A stretch of DNA of 64,000 bases from Ignavibacteriaceae bacterium (GTDB taxonomy: Bacteria > Bacteroidota > Ignavibacteria > Ignavibacteriales > Ignavibacteriaceae): positions 85,404 through 149,403 of the forward strand of contig WBUK01000006.1 of NCBI GenBank assembly GCA_008933765.1, given 5' to 3'. A program made the translations under genes and the position numbers. Under the pieces are notes generated by a model that worked only from the letters and a program-made list of their open reading frames with translations, did no database searches and was not told the DNA's origin. Below, one piece after another: positions 44,723 to 54,201 of this stretch. The stretch's first letter is position 1. Each line of letters opens with the position of its first letter.

Positions 44723-45925
44723 TTATTTAAAGTAATCTGCCAGTTCATTTCCGAGTTTGTGTGTTAATTCTTCCACTGCTTGGTTAACCAAAATGTCTGA
44801 CGAAGGCGGATACTTTTCTTCATAGGAACAGAGCAGACTATAATAACTGTCAAGTGCGTTTTCGTTTCCTCTGAAACGGCCAAATTGAATCGATACATCA
44901 ACATCACCACTAACGGTTCCGGATTTGATAATAGTCCCCTTATTTGCGTCGATAATTTGATAACTGCATTTTACGGAAGCAGTTGCTTTTCTGGTTGTAA
45001 CGGTAACTAAGGCGGAGACAGTATAAGGATAGCCGTTTTTATTAGTATATGTTTTTTCCTGTGGTACCTGAACCTTTGTTTCGGGCGGTTGATTTAAAGT
45101 AACCGAATTGATTTTACCAAAGATGAAGTAATTAATACCAAGCACTTTACCGGCATCGGAAGCAGATTTAACATCTAATTTACCGGATTCGCCTAATTGT
45201 TTTTCAATCATTAGATTATCTAAGCGGTCGCGGGTGATAAATTCCAAAAACTCAAGATTTTTGTTATCACTCATCACCACGGATATGCATTGGTCGCTGA
45301 TATTTTCGCCAATCATTCCGAACTCGGTTTTACCACTGAGGTTTTCAAAGGGCATAACAGCCACTCTTTTAATCGCGTCCGAACGCATTCTTTCGTATCT
45401 TTCTTCAGCATCTTTGTAGCCGGGTACATACTCAATCGCTTTGGAGTACTCTTTCGCCGCCTCTTTCGATTTTGAAGAGTTTTCGAAACTAAGTCCCTTA
45501 TTATAATGTGCCTCAGCGGCTTTGTTAGTTGCGTTTTCTAACTCTTCAGATACATCGAGGGTTGCAAAAACAATTTTTTCTTTGGTATCTTCATTGATCT
45601 GAGGTGGGATTTTTGCAACCACCTCACCGAACCAAACTATATTTTTATAGATTAAGACAGCCTGATCCCAATCTTTTTTGCTCTCACTTACTTTCGACTG
45701 CTTTAGGTAGTCGTCATAAATCTCAGGTAAGACTTTTTGCAGAAAGAGGATTGCGTCTTCATAGTTTGGTTTTTCAACCAAAGTAGCAGCCGCCCATTGA
45801 ACAGCGGCGTGAATGTTTCCTTTTTTATATTCATCCTGAGACTGCTGCCATCCTTTTGGCGCGCATCCCCATAAGAAGAAGAAAGAAACAGTAAACAGAA
45901 GTGCGGAAAAAATTCGCGTTTTCAT
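44723..45925 (-). CDS. TPR/CsgG-like outer-membrane lipoprotein
   Basis: A 400-residue lipoprotein: signal MKTRIFSALLFTVSFFFLWGC with lipobox LWGC. Residues about 25-185 contain TPR-like helices (AEAHYNKGLSFENSSKSKEAAKEYSKAIEY). From about 190 a CsgG/penicillin-binding-protein-activator domain follows: RVAVMPFENLSGK, ISDQCISVVMSDNKNLEFLEFITRDRLDNLM, GKVLGINYFIFGKINSV. The domain is used by secretion channels and outer-membrane assembly proteins. AAAGGAG sits six bases before the ATG at 45925. No curli genes lie nearby, so function is open. Confidence 0.83.
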   Translation of the reverse strand: MKTRIFSALLFTVSFFFLWGCAPKGWQQSQDEYKKGNIHAAVQWAAATLVEKPNYEDAILFLQKVLPEIYDDYLKQSKVSESKKDWDQAVLIYKNIVWFGEVVAKIPPQINEDTKEKIVFATLDVSEELENATNKAAEAHYNKGLSFENSSKSKEAAKEYSKAIEYVPGYKDAEERYERMRSDAIKRVAVMPFENLSGKTEFGMIGENISDQCISVVMSDNKNLEFLEFITRDRLDNLMIEKQLGESGKLDVKSASDAGKVLGINYFIFGKINSVTLNQPPETKVQVPQEKTYTNKNGYPYTVSALVTVTTRKATASVKCSYQIIDANKGTIIKSGTVSGDVDVSIQFGRFRGNENALDSYYSLLCSYEEKYPPSSDILVNQAVEELTHKLGNELADYFK

Positions 45926-46817
45926 AAGAACTCCTTTAAGATTTTGATGGAATTATGGGTTATAGTTTGCATTGGTTTGTAAACTTCAAGTGTGCGATAA
46001 AATTTTAGATGTTGATCCGGCAGGCGCTGAGGATTAGTATTGTAGCGCTGTTTTATTTCACTTGTTGAATCTGAATTGTGGGTGCGAAAATCGCCACTTG
46101 AATAGCTGTTTTTTATGAAAAATTTATAAGAAGTGGTGGTTTGTAAATTAAAAGTGGTGTTCAGAGAAAAACAAGTAGTCGTCTGAGTATTGGAAATGGT
46201 GATCTGAGAAAAATAAGTGGTGTTCAGAGTATCAGAAATAGTGAACCGGGAAAAATAAGTAGTGTTCCGGGAATTAAAACCGGTGGTCTGCGGATTAGAT
46301 GTTGCGGTCTGAAAAGTTGCCCGGGAAGTTGTTTCTTCCCGTGTTCAGTTAAACCAGCATACGAGTATCTTTGGTGAAATTACTGAACATAAAGTTAATT
46401 TTTCCCAAGTTCAGTTAAACTTTCTTTCTGCAAAAATTTTCAGGCAGAAGTTAACTGAATAATTAATTTTTACTGATGTTAAACTAAAGTAAGTTTTTAT
46501 AAAATGGTATTAGCTGCGTCACATTTTTAGGGAACTTTCAGCAAATTCCAATAAAAAAAAAGGGCGCATGAACTTGATAAATGATAGTAACTCAAAAGAA
46601 TGTTCAAACTATTGGGGAGATATACTCACAAATGAAAAAACTTTTGTCTTTTGGAGTGTAACTGACGAAATTTCAAACTACCGGTGAAAAACAATCACAG
46701 ATGAAAAAACTTTCATCTTTTGGCGGTATAACTGATGAAATTTCACATTACTAATGGGATTCAACCTTAGTTGAAAAACCTATTATTTCGGCAGCTTGGG
46801 GGGTAAAACTTTTCAAA
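45926..46817. other. 0.9-kb gene-free region with two families of degenerate tandem repeats
   Basis: From 46130 to 46320 there are degenerate copies of AGTGGTGTTCAGAGAAAAATA. From 46560 to 46770 a 69-bp-period repeat contains ATGAAAAAAC (46632 and 46701). No gene. Confidence 0.6.
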
Positions 46818-47255
46818 CTACAGGTGCACTATTTCCAAGTCCGGATAAATTTCTTTCAGATGTTCAGCCGCCAAGCGCCGATGGCAATGGTCAGCCGTGG
46901 GTTCGAAACAGAGAAGTGCTGCATCTTCCAGAAGGTTTTTATCGATCTGATTTTTGAGGTCGCGCGTTTTCAGCAGTTCGTTGTAGCCATTTTTGAAAGT
47001 CTCCCACTCTTTGTAGCCACTATCGTGAAATTTCAGACGGATATCTTTGGTAGGGGCTAAAATTTTCAGTTCCTGATAGTCGATATTGCAAATTTCTTTC
47101 AGAAAGTAACCGATATTTTGCTTCATTGTGAACCCTGCGAAGAGGTTCGAGTTGCTCTCTCTGACATCCAGAATCCTTTTTACTCCGTTTTTTTTCAAAG
47201 TTTCAAAGAATTCCTGAGCGCTCTTTTTTGTGTAACCAATTGTGTAAAGTTTCAT
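46818..47255 (-). CDS. DUF488-family protein
   Basis: A 145-residue cytoplasmic protein of the DUF488 family. It starts LYTIGYTKKSAQEFFETL, has the RILDVRESN block, and ends with the family's Cys-His signature CFEPTADHCHRRLAAEHL. I take the ATG at 47255, since AGGAG lies seven bases before it and the family begins here; the frame extends 39 codons further upstream without family similarity. Function of the family is not established. Confidence 0.88.
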   Translation of the reverse strand: MKLYTIGYTKKSAQEFFETLKKNGVKRILDVRESNSNLFAGFTMKQNIGYFLKEICNIDYQELKILAPTKDIRLKFHDSGYKEWETFKNGYNELLKTRDLKNQIDKNLLEDAALLCFEPTADHCHRRLAAEHLKEIYPDLEIVHL

Positions 47256-47754
47256 GGTAAAACTCCTGAGAATTATTTCCTGCGTTTTCATTGCGTAGCT
47301 TCGCTCCACTTCCGACATAACTCTTCCTCCCCATTGTTCCGGTAGATTTTTCCCTCCCCACGGTGCCGGCATCAGTATTAATTATTTAGGCACAAGATCA
47401 ATTAAATTGTCAAAAAGAAACCACCGGTTTCATAGAAATCACTCTAAACAAATCGAAGTAATTCAATTAATTGACAGTTAATCTACCTACACTAAATAAA
47501 ACAAAAAAACCGGTGTTTTTCGTTCAATTTTTGCCGGCAACGCCCGGGTTTTAGGCTTTTTCATAACCGGATGATTGTAGAAAAATTGCACTTAACATTT
47601 CCTAAGTAAGCTTTATTTTAGAATTCCCCATAACCCAATAATTTCAGAAGCAACTTACTTAACATTTCTGAAATAAGAATTAGCTTAAACTTTCTTATAA
47701 CCCGGCGAATGCTTGTGAAAATTAAGAACTAAATCAGGTTCCGGTCTCCCCCCA
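47256..47754. other. Intergenic region without gene
   Basis: AT-rich; two degenerate copies of a CTTAACATTTCNNAA...CATAACCC segment about 65 bp apart at about 47590-47705. Confidence 0.45.
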
Positions 47755-48879
47755 TTATTTCGCATTAAGTGCAAGGGCAAAATCTGCCTCAGCCATAATT
47801 TTCACCAAGTCATCAAACTTTGTTTTTGCCTGCCATCCGAGTTCATTTTTAGCTTTTGCGGGGTTACCGATTAGAAGATCCACTTCCGTTGGTCTGAAGT
47901 ATCGGGGGTTTACCACCACCACTTCTCTTCCCGGAGTAAGCCCGTCGAAATCAACACTTCCTGAGAATTTCGTTTTATGTGTTTCGTAAAGTGCAGTCAG
48001 TTTTTCTTTATTCACGGATTTGATCACGCCTTTTTCATCGACACCTTCACCGATAAACTCAAGCTCAACTCCCAAATTTGCGAAAGTGCTTCTGCAAAAA
48101 TCCCTCACTGTGTTTGTTTCGCCGGTTGCTACCACAAAATCGTCGGCTTTCGGTGCCTGAAGAATTCTCCACATCGCCTCGCAATACTCGGGGGCGTAAC
48201 CCCAATCCCGCTTCGCTGAAAGGTTGCCGAGCGCAAGTTTATCTTCCCTGCCGCAAACGATATTTCCCGCAGCCATCGTAATTTTTCTGGTAACGAAAGT
48301 TTCACCTCTTCTTGGCGACTCGTGATTGAACAAGATGCCGTTTGAAGCGTAAAGATTGTATGATTCGCGGTAATTCACAATAATCCAGTAAGCGTAAATT
48401 TTTGCTGCGGCGTAGGGCGAGCGTGGGTAAAACGGCGTTTTTTCATCCTGCGGAATAGCCTGCACCTTGCCAAAAAGCTCACTCGTGGAAGCCTGATAAA
48501 ACTTTGTTTTCGTGCTAAGCCCCGTTTCCCTCATTGCGTCCAAAAAGCGAAGTGTACCCAAACCGTCAACCTGTGCGGTGTAATCGGGGATATCAAAGGA
48601 GACTTTCACATGGCTTTGTGCGGCAAGGTTATAAATTTCATCCGGTTCAATTTTATCGAGCAGTCGATTCAGGTTACTTGTGTCAACCATATCGCCGTGG
48701 TGAAGGAAAAATCGTTTATTTCTCAGTTCGTCGTTGTCGTATAAATGATCGATCCTGCCGGTATTAAAAGAGCTGCTTCTTCTAATAATTCCATGGACAG
48801 TATATCCTTTTTCAAGCAAAATTTCGGAGAGATAGCTCCCGTCCTGCCCTGTTATCCCTGTTATCAGTGCTGTTTTCAC
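47755..48879 (-). CDS. gmd: GDP-mannose 4,6-dehydratase
   Basis: A 374-residue extended short-chain dehydrogenase/reductase converting GDP-mannose to GDP-4-keto-6-deoxymannose for fucose or rhamnose-type sugars. The NADP-binding motif [19 protein letters not shown] is at the N-terminus, [15 protein letters not shown] follows, and the catalytic triad is visible in ASTSELFGK and [12 protein letters not shown] (Tyr-x3-Lys). [16 protein letters not shown] and [21 protein letters not shown] are specific to Gmd. Length is normal. Usual partner genes (fucose synthetase) are not adjacent. Confidence 0.96.
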   Translation of the reverse strand: MKTALITGITGQDGSYLSEILLEKGYTVHGIIRRSSSFNTGRIDHLYDNDELRNKRFFLHHGDMVDTSNLNRLLDKIEPDEIYNLAAQSHVKVSFDIPDYTAQVDGLGTLRFLDAMRETGLSTKTKFYQASTSELFGKVQAIPQDEKTPFYPRSPYAAAKIYAYWIIVNYRESYNLYASNGILFNHESPRRGETFVTRKITMAAGNIVCGREDKLALGNLSAKRDWGYAPEYCEAMWRILQAPKADDFVVATGETNTVRDFCRSTFANLGVELEFIGEGVDEKGVIKSVNKEKLTALYETHKTKFSGSVDFDGLTPGREVVVVNPRYFRPTEVDLLIGNPAKAKNELGWQAKTKFDDLVKIMAEADFALALNAK

Positions 48880-49009
48880 GATTATTTCCTCATGTTATTG
48901 ATTATCAAAAAAAGATATTATTTAAAAATCTGTTTCGGATGACGCCCTGTGTACAATCAGGTTTATTATCAAAACAGATGATTTTATTTATAAACCTATA
49001 CAAAAAAAA

Positions 49010-49675
49010 TTATTCTTTCCAAATAAAGTCAAACAGCATATAGCTTGCAGTTGCCATTATCACATTGTAACTGACAAGAGCAAAAAATTCGGGCGCAATT
49101 TCCCCGAAAGCCACGCCGTCGCTGCATTTTTTGGTAATTTCCACCAACATCAACAAAAGTGGCAGAAGTATCGGGAACGATAAAACCGGGTACAGAGTCC
49201 CCTTCGAATTTGCTTTTGCAATTATCGAAGCAATTATGGTTGAAGCAAATGCAAGCCCTGTGTTCCCCAGAACAAAAGAAGCCAAAAACAAAAAGACATT
49301 TTTAAGCGCAAAGGCATCAAAAAGTGCCGAATAGAGCACCAAAATAACCATATTCATGGTGAAAACAAGTATCAGGTTATAGAACAGTTTTCCCGTAAGC
49401 ACCACAGTAGGCGAAGCGACTAATTGCAACAGCAGATTGGTACCCCGCTCTTCCTCTGAAACAAAAGCCCTTGAAAGCCCCGACATCGCCGAGAAGAAAA
49501 TGACTACCCACAACAACCCGGCTGCCAGTGCGTGTGAAATTTTTTCCTGCCCGATCGCAAAAAGTATTACGCTGATAGTAACTATAATGAACATCGCCAG
49601 CGCATTGATTGCATATCGGGTGCGCAGCTCGGAAACCAGGTCTTTGTTGAACAGCCAAAGTGCGCGTTTAATCAT
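49010..49675 (-). CDS. ccmB: Haem exporter membrane subunit CcmB
   Basis: A 221-residue inner-membrane protein of the cytochrome c maturation (system I) ABC module. Six membrane helices occur; FVSEEERGTNLLLQLVASPTVVLTGK after the second helix and the FPILLPLLLMLVE segment are typical. It follows ccmA by 61 bp, with GGCAAAGGT directly before the ATG. Other ccm genes are not in the window. Confidence 0.9.
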   Translation of the reverse strand: MIKRALWLFNKDLVSELRTRYAINALAMFIIVTISVILFAIGQEKISHALAAGLLWVVIFFSAMSGLSRAFVSEEERGTNLLLQLVASPTVVLTGKLFYNLILVFTMNMVILVLYSALFDAFALKNVFLFLASFVLGNTGLAFASTIIASIIAKANSKGTLYPVLSFPILLPLLLMLVEITKKCSDGVAFGEIAPEFFALVSYNVIMATASYMLFDFIWKE

Positions 49676-49760
49676 ACCTTTGCCTCTTTACCGGTGTGAT
49701 AAAACAACCGGTTACAGTTCTTTAAAAGCAGCCTGATCATACCTTTGCCCCTTTGCCTGT
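49676..49760. repeat. Small duplication at the ccmA-ccmB junction
   Basis: The end of ccmA (GGCAAAGGTATGATCA) recurs just before the ccmB start (GGCAAAGGTATGATTA), 62 bp apart. The first copy holds the ccmA stop codon and the second the ccmB start. Confidence 0.65.
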
Positions 49761-50393
49761 GTTGTTGTTCAGTTTATAGTCGTTTATGTTTAATACTTCG
49801 TTGCACATTGCCAGTTCATCTTCTTCGTTAGTTGCAAAGATAACCAATTTTTCGGCAGCGGCAATTTTTGCAAGTTCATAGACGCGTGCTTTCCCCTCTG
49901 AGTCAAGGTTAGCGGTTGGTTCATCAAGAATCACTAATTCCGGTTTGTGTGCAAAAGCCGAAATCACCTTAAGCCGTTGCTTCATACCTGATGAATAAGC
50001 GCGGACGGGGTCATTTTTTCGTTTCAGAAGCGAGAAGTGCTGCAAGAGTTCATCTACATACGCTTCATCAAACTGAAGCCCCCTTATTTTCATCGAAAAT
50101 TCTATGTTTTCTCTTGCTGAAAATTCATCGTAAAGCACCAAATAAGGTGAAGCGAACCCAAAATGATTTATCGCCTCGCCCGGCGAGAACTCCCGCCCCC
50201 CTGCCGAAAAAGCAACACTTCCCGAAGTTGGTGAAAGCAAACCGGTTATTACTTTAACTAAAGTTGACTTACCCGATCCGTTGGGGCCCGCCACACCAAA
50301 CAGCCCCGGTGCATCTTTAATCAGACTGATATTTCTGAAGATCACCCTTCTTTCGAAAATTTTGGTAAGTTCTTTAAGTTCTAATTTTATCAT
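49737..50393 (-). CDS. ccmA: Haem exporter ATP-binding subunit CcmA-like
   Basis: A 218-residue ABC ATPase. Walker A is GPNGSGKST, the signature is YSSGMKQRLKV, Walker B is LVILDEPTANLD, and the sequence between matches the CcmA/ABC-2 type. Its position just upstream of ccmB identifies it as the motor for that transporter, working in cytochrome c maturation. Starts at ATG 50393 with the typical MIKLELKELTKIF opening. Confidence 0.9.
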   Translation of the reverse strand: MIKLELKELTKIFERRVIFRNISLIKDAPGLFGVAGPNGSGKSTLVKVITGLLSPTSGSVAFSAGGREFSPGEAINHFGFASPYLVLYDEFSARENIEFSMKIRGLQFDEAYVDELLQHFSLLKRKNDPVRAYSSGMKQRLKVISAFAHKPELVILDEPTANLDSEGKARVYELAKIAAAEKLVIFATNEEDELAMCNEVLNINDYKLNNNTGKGAKV

Positions 50394-50707
50394 GCTTTAG
50401 TTGTAATTCTTTCTTCCGGGTTTGTCGTTGTTTTCACATTTTTTCCTGATTTTGCTTTTTTGTCTCTGTAATGGTTTTTTATTTCAGTAGCAGTTTTTTT
50501 TAGCTATGCTTTCTTCATGTAGTTATCGTCGTTACTCATTTCGGGTTGTTCAAAATCTCATTCTGTATAAAAAGCAGCCTTAATTTACAACAGTAATTTT
50601 GCTTTCATCACTTGCTTTGAAAAACAAGTTCAAGAAGCTGTCTCAATTCACTTTGATTATCTTGCTCAAATCACAAGCATCTCGAAAAAATATTTTCCGG
50701 GCCAACC
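50394..50707. other. Intergenic region before ccmA
   Basis: Rich in T and TTTC words. I see no gene, repeat or hairpin of note. Confidence 0.4.
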
Positions 50708-52348
50708 TCAATTCACTACGATTATTTTACCGGTTACTAAAGTGCCGCCCGATTTAATAATGTAAACATACACCCCGGTAGCCAACTTTTCTCCGAAATT
50801 ATCCTTCACGCGCCATTTGATTCGGTCTCGTAGCATCCCAAAAGGGGGGTGGCTGCCGCCGTAAACCAGATCGCCTCCTGCCGAATAAATCTGCAGGTCA
50901 GCCTCATTATCTTTTAAAAATTTGAAAGGGAAATATATCACATCCTCGGAAGTTTTCCCGTAAACAAACGGTGCAGGGTAGGGTTGTTCTGAAAATTGAT
51001 CGTTCCCGCCGCCTCTTTCAACCGGTTGATTGTTCAAAATAATCGCTGCTTTCCACTGTTGGTTTGCCTGTCCGGTAATCTTATCGTAATAACTGCCTGC
51101 AATTTGAGTACTTCCGCTTTCGTTATAGTTATAAAGGGTGTACCCGTAGTTTAGGTTTTTATCGGGTGAGTCTTCCCACTCGGCGAGCGAAAAATCGGTA
51201 ATAATGGTAACCAAAGTATCGTTAAAGCCCTGTTGGTTGTTCCAAATCGTTATTTGGTTATTGCTTACCGGGTGAGCCGCCACCGAAGCAGATGCGTTGT
51301 TACCAACCAAGCCCGCACGCACACTACTTTTGATTTCGGGAAAAAGCCCCGCATCCCTGAAATATTTGCCCGGCTGCGCCCTGTAGTTAGTGAAATAATT
51401 CCACACACCGAAAGTGTTCAGTTCAATTTCCGGCTCCGAACCTTCCTGCCTTATTGTGTTTGCAATCGCTTTGAGTGCGCGTTCGGTTGGCATCAGGTTC
51501 CACTGTTTTTTAATAATATCGATGCCAAACCGCTCGCTTAACATGAAGTTCCATGTGGCAAGGTTATAGCCGGAATATTTGGAAAAAGAGCGCCACGGCT
51601 CGTCGAAATATTCGTCAATATAGCCGATATAATCGTTAATTTCAGGGAAAACAAACTCTTCCATAGAAGTTGAGGTAAGCTCGTGAAAAAAAGAATCGGT
51701 ATATCGGAGAATATAATTTCCCATCTGAATAGCGTGATGGAACTCGTGCGCAGCGGTAACTTTAGCAGCGGGCAGTCCGGTTGTGTAGAACCCGGCAAAA
51801 TCGTTATCAATTTTCATATACGAAGTGAATCGGTCCGCACCCTGTTCGATTCGGCTTTCGGGTACCGTTTCACCGTACCAGAACTGAGATGCAACAATAT
51901 AAACATCATAAAGCGCGTCGCCACCGGCATCCCCATCGGAAGGCGGTTGTGGGTATCCTAAAAAATTAACTTCATACTCCCAAACTGAATCGAGCGCAGC
52001 CGCAAGGCTGTCGGGCGGATATGCCGGTTTTTCGTACCCCGAAAGATTGAAGTGCAGCCGGAATTTCCCCTTGGGTGATACAATGCTTGTATCCCGTACG
52101 GGTCTTTCGGCAAGTGTGCTGAAAATAGTTTGCTGCTCCGTTGATAGTTGTCTGAAGTGCAGAACTAACGGTGCGACCGAGGGAAGCCCGCACTTCTGTT
52201 TTCCGTTTTGCCCTTTGGGGTGGTTTATTTCCGGTAAGGCGCCATTTCTGTAGTTGATATATGCGTTGAAAACCGAATCGAGATCAATGGTTGTTTGTGC
52301 GGGAATTAGTTGGCTGAAAAACAGTAGCGCGAGAAGAATTTTTTTCAT
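50708..52348 (-). CDS. Secreted zinc metalloprotease-like protein (MXAN_6640 type) with T9SS-like tail
   Basis: A 546-residue exported protein; signal peptide MKKILLALLFFSQLIPAQ. The zinc motif is HEFHH (AAHEFHHAIQMGNY, about residue 205) followed by the downstream Glu in TSTSMEEFV, as in the MXAN_6640 family of putative metalloproteases. LYDVYIVAS and ISRYSGYNL-like blocks flank it. The C-terminal 80 residues (ADLQIYSAGGDLVYGG ... GVYVYIIKSGGTLVTGKIIVV) look like a Por-type sorting domain. Probably secreted through the type IX system. A thioesterase gene lies 39 bp upstream in the same direction. Confidence 0.83.
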   Translation of the reverse strand: MKKILLALLFFSQLIPAQTTIDLDSVFNAYINYRNGALPEINHPKGQNGKQKCGLPSVAPLVLHFRQLSTEQQTIFSTLAERPVRDTSIVSPKGKFRLHFNLSGYEKPAYPPDSLAAALDSVWEYEVNFLGYPQPPSDGDAGGDALYDVYIVASQFWYGETVPESRIEQGADRFTSYMKIDNDFAGFYTTGLPAAKVTAAHEFHHAIQMGNYILRYTDSFFHELTSTSMEEFVFPEINDYIGYIDEYFDEPWRSFSKYSGYNLATWNFMLSERFGIDIIKKQWNLMPTERALKAIANTIRQEGSEPEIELNTFGVWNYFTNYRAQPGKYFRDAGLFPEIKSSVRAGLVGNNASASVAAHPVSNNQITIWNNQQGFNDTLVTIITDFSLAEWEDSPDKNLNYGYTLYNYNESGSTQIAGSYYDKITGQANQQWKAAIILNNQPVERGGGNDQFSEQPYPAPFVYGKTSEDVIYFPFKFLKDNEADLQIYSAGGDLVYGGSHPPFGMLRDRIKWRVKDNFGEKLATGVYVYIIKSGGTLVTGKIIVVN

Positions 52349-52387
52349 TTTATGTTTTGGGGAAGCCTCGGGTTCCCGGGGTTTTAC

Positions 52388-52849
52388 TTATTTTAACCGG
52401 TTTTTCAGGCGTTGTTCCCTCCTTAAGCCGGCTTCTTCATATCTTCTTTTCTCTTCTTCTGTTTCCGGAATTATTTTGGGGGCGGGCACGGGGTTGCCGT
52501 CTTTATCAATCTTTACGAAAGTAAGGTAAGCGCTGTTCGTGTGGGTTTTTTCGGGCGAAGCGAAAGAATGCGCAAAAATCTTAACTCCGATCTCAAGTGA
52601 TGTTGAGAACACCCGGTTCACAGAGGCTTCAAGGGTAACCACTTCGCCGAGTTTTATCGGGTGGTGAAAATCAATCTTATCAACCGAAGCGGTCACGCAC
52701 ACGCTTTCACAGTGCTTTCCGGCTGCAAGTGCGGCACAAATATCGATCCATAGCATCAGCTGCCCGCCCAGAAGATGACCCAACTGATTTGTATGGTTCG
52801 GAAGAACCAACTCGGTCATTATTATTTTCGAATCATTGATTGTTTTCAT
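52388..52849 (-). CDS. Acyl-CoA thioesterase, YciA/BFIT hotdog type
   Basis: A 153-residue hotdog-fold thioesterase hydrolysing acyl-CoA. MTELVLPNHTNQLGHLLGGQLMLWID holds the catalytic Asn/Asp region typical of the BACH/YciA group, followed by DKIDFHHPIKLGEVVTLEASV. The C-terminal part is a charged helix rich in Glu and Arg. Likely in an operon with the metalloprotease gene. Confidence 0.92.
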   Translation of the reverse strand: MKTINDSKIIMTELVLPNHTNQLGHLLGGQLMLWIDICAALAAGKHCESVCVTASVDKIDFHHPIKLGEVVTLEASVNRVFSTSLEIGVKIFAHSFASPEKTHTNSAYLTFVKIDKDGNPVPAPKIIPETEEEKRRYEEAGLRREQRLKNRLK

Positions 52850-52904
52850 TTAATTTCCGTTGCTGATGCTTTGCCTTGTCAGTTTACTTTTCCGTGTTCA
52901 CTTA

Positions 52905-53010
52905 CCTTGTGATGTTAATTTGTATTTCGATATTAGTTCGCTTTGCTGTCTTAATTTGCGCTTCGATATTAATTTGTGTATCGGTATTAGTTTACTTTGC
53001 CGCGTTGGTA
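52905..53010. repeat. Degenerate tandem repeat between thioesterase and bamD genes
   Basis: Repeats of TTAATTTGNNTTTCGATATTAGTT with TTTGCTTTGC. A 60-codon frame through it (52876-53058) encodes a hydrophobic peptide but derives from the repeat. Confidence 0.6.
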
Positions 53011-53054
53011 TTTAAAATCCAAAATAATTTAAGTTCCCAAAAGGCTGCACCGGA

Positions 53055-53822
53055 TTAGTTTTGTGCCGAAAACTGAGGCATTTTCAAAATGTCATCCCTG
53101 ATTTTCTGTACGCTGCCGAGGTTGGGGTCATTTTTATACCTGCTGATGAAATTTTCGGTTTCTTTAAGTGCATCTTTGTACCGTTTCCGCTCGATCAACA
53201 GCACGATTTTTTTGTACGAAGCCCGCGGGCTGTACTGCGAGTCGTGGTATTTTTCAGTAACAAATCCGTAGTATTCAATTGCTGCGTTCAGCATGCCCAT
53301 ATTTTCGTAGGTCTCAGCGTTAGAAAAGAGTTTTTCGGCAAGTTTATCGTTCAGTTCGGCAATTTTTCGTTCTGCTTCTTCAACTTTTGGGTCAGTTGGG
53401 AAGAAATTAATGAACGCCTGAAACTCTTCGATTGCTTTTTCCGAGTATTTTTGGTCGAGCGCATAATTGGGAGACAGTTCATAATAGCAGTCAGCAATCA
53501 TAAACTGAGCATCTTTGATGAAATCACTTGTTTTCATTCTGTTAATCAGTTTGCTGAACTCGTAGGCGCCCATCAGATATTCACCTCTTTTGAAGCGTGC
53601 CATACCCAAATAGAACTGTGCGTTAGGAGCTATTGAAGAGCCGGGAAACTGAATAAGTATGCTTTCGAACTCCGAAACTGCGTCTAAATACGATTCATCA
53701 TTGTACAGAGACATTGCGTATTGAAATCTTTCTTCGGGCGTCATCGATGACCTGTCGATATCCGTTGCGCAACCCGTCAGAAATACCAACGCTATAAGTG
53801 CACTTAAGGCTGTTTTTTTCAT
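53055..53822 (-). CDS. bamD: Outer-membrane assembly lipoprotein BamD
   Basis: A 255-residue lipoprotein of the BAM complex. Signal MKKTALSALIALVFLTGC with lipobox LTGC. Five TPR-like repeats follow: RFQYAMSLYNDESYLDAVSEFESILIQFPGSSI, AQFYLGMARFKRGEYLMGAYEFSKLI, and later AIEYYGFVTEKYHDSQYSPRA. The ELSPNYALDQKYSEKAIEEFQAFINFFP block is characteristic of BamD. Length is normal. Confidence 0.92.
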   Translation of the reverse strand: MKKTALSALIALVFLTGCATDIDRSSMTPEERFQYAMSLYNDESYLDAVSEFESILIQFPGSSIAPNAQFYLGMARFKRGEYLMGAYEFSKLINRMKTSDFIKDAQFMIADCYYELSPNYALDQKYSEKAIEEFQAFINFFPTDPKVEEAERKIAELNDKLAEKLFSNAETYENMGMLNAAIEYYGFVTEKYHDSQYSPRASYKKIVLLIERKRYKDALKETENFISRYKNDPNLGSVQKIRDDILKMPQFSAQN

Positions 53823-54201
53823 TCTCTCGAATTATAATTTGTACAAACAACAAATTTACAAAATGTGTATCAGGTGCGAAAGACAATAATTCTTGGGGGA
53901 AGTGTCGGGGGATAACTGTACCATACATTTTGCTTTTTCGTTTTACATCAAATTATTGTATTTTGGTTGTTAACTTCCGAAGTATTTTAGAATTAAAACG
54001 CTCGGTTGAATTTGAATACGGGCAGCTTGAAAAGAAGAAACTGTATAAAATTATTAACATAACGATTCAATTTATTTTTTCCCAATTTATTATTTGCAGC
54101 GTCGGGAATTTGCAACAGTACCGGGAATCCAAGTTACTTCTGAATTTAAAAAGTATTAAAATATCAGAATACTAGCACCTAAAGTTGAAAATTAATTCAA
54201 A
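53823..54201. other. Promoter region between bamD and the XRE gene
   Basis: AT-rich divergent intergenic region. A 125-codon frame (53798-54175) crosses it but overlaps bamD and has no start signal; no other structure seen. Confidence 0.4.

Noticed and set aside
52876..53058. 60-codon hydrophobic frame as a membrane microprotein
   Set aside because: Its hydrophobic repeats come from a degenerate DNA tandem repeat and no start signal is visible.
53798..54175. 125-codon plus-strand frame between bamD and the XRE gene
   Set aside because: Overlaps bamD, lacks a ribosome-binding site and has AT-driven composition.
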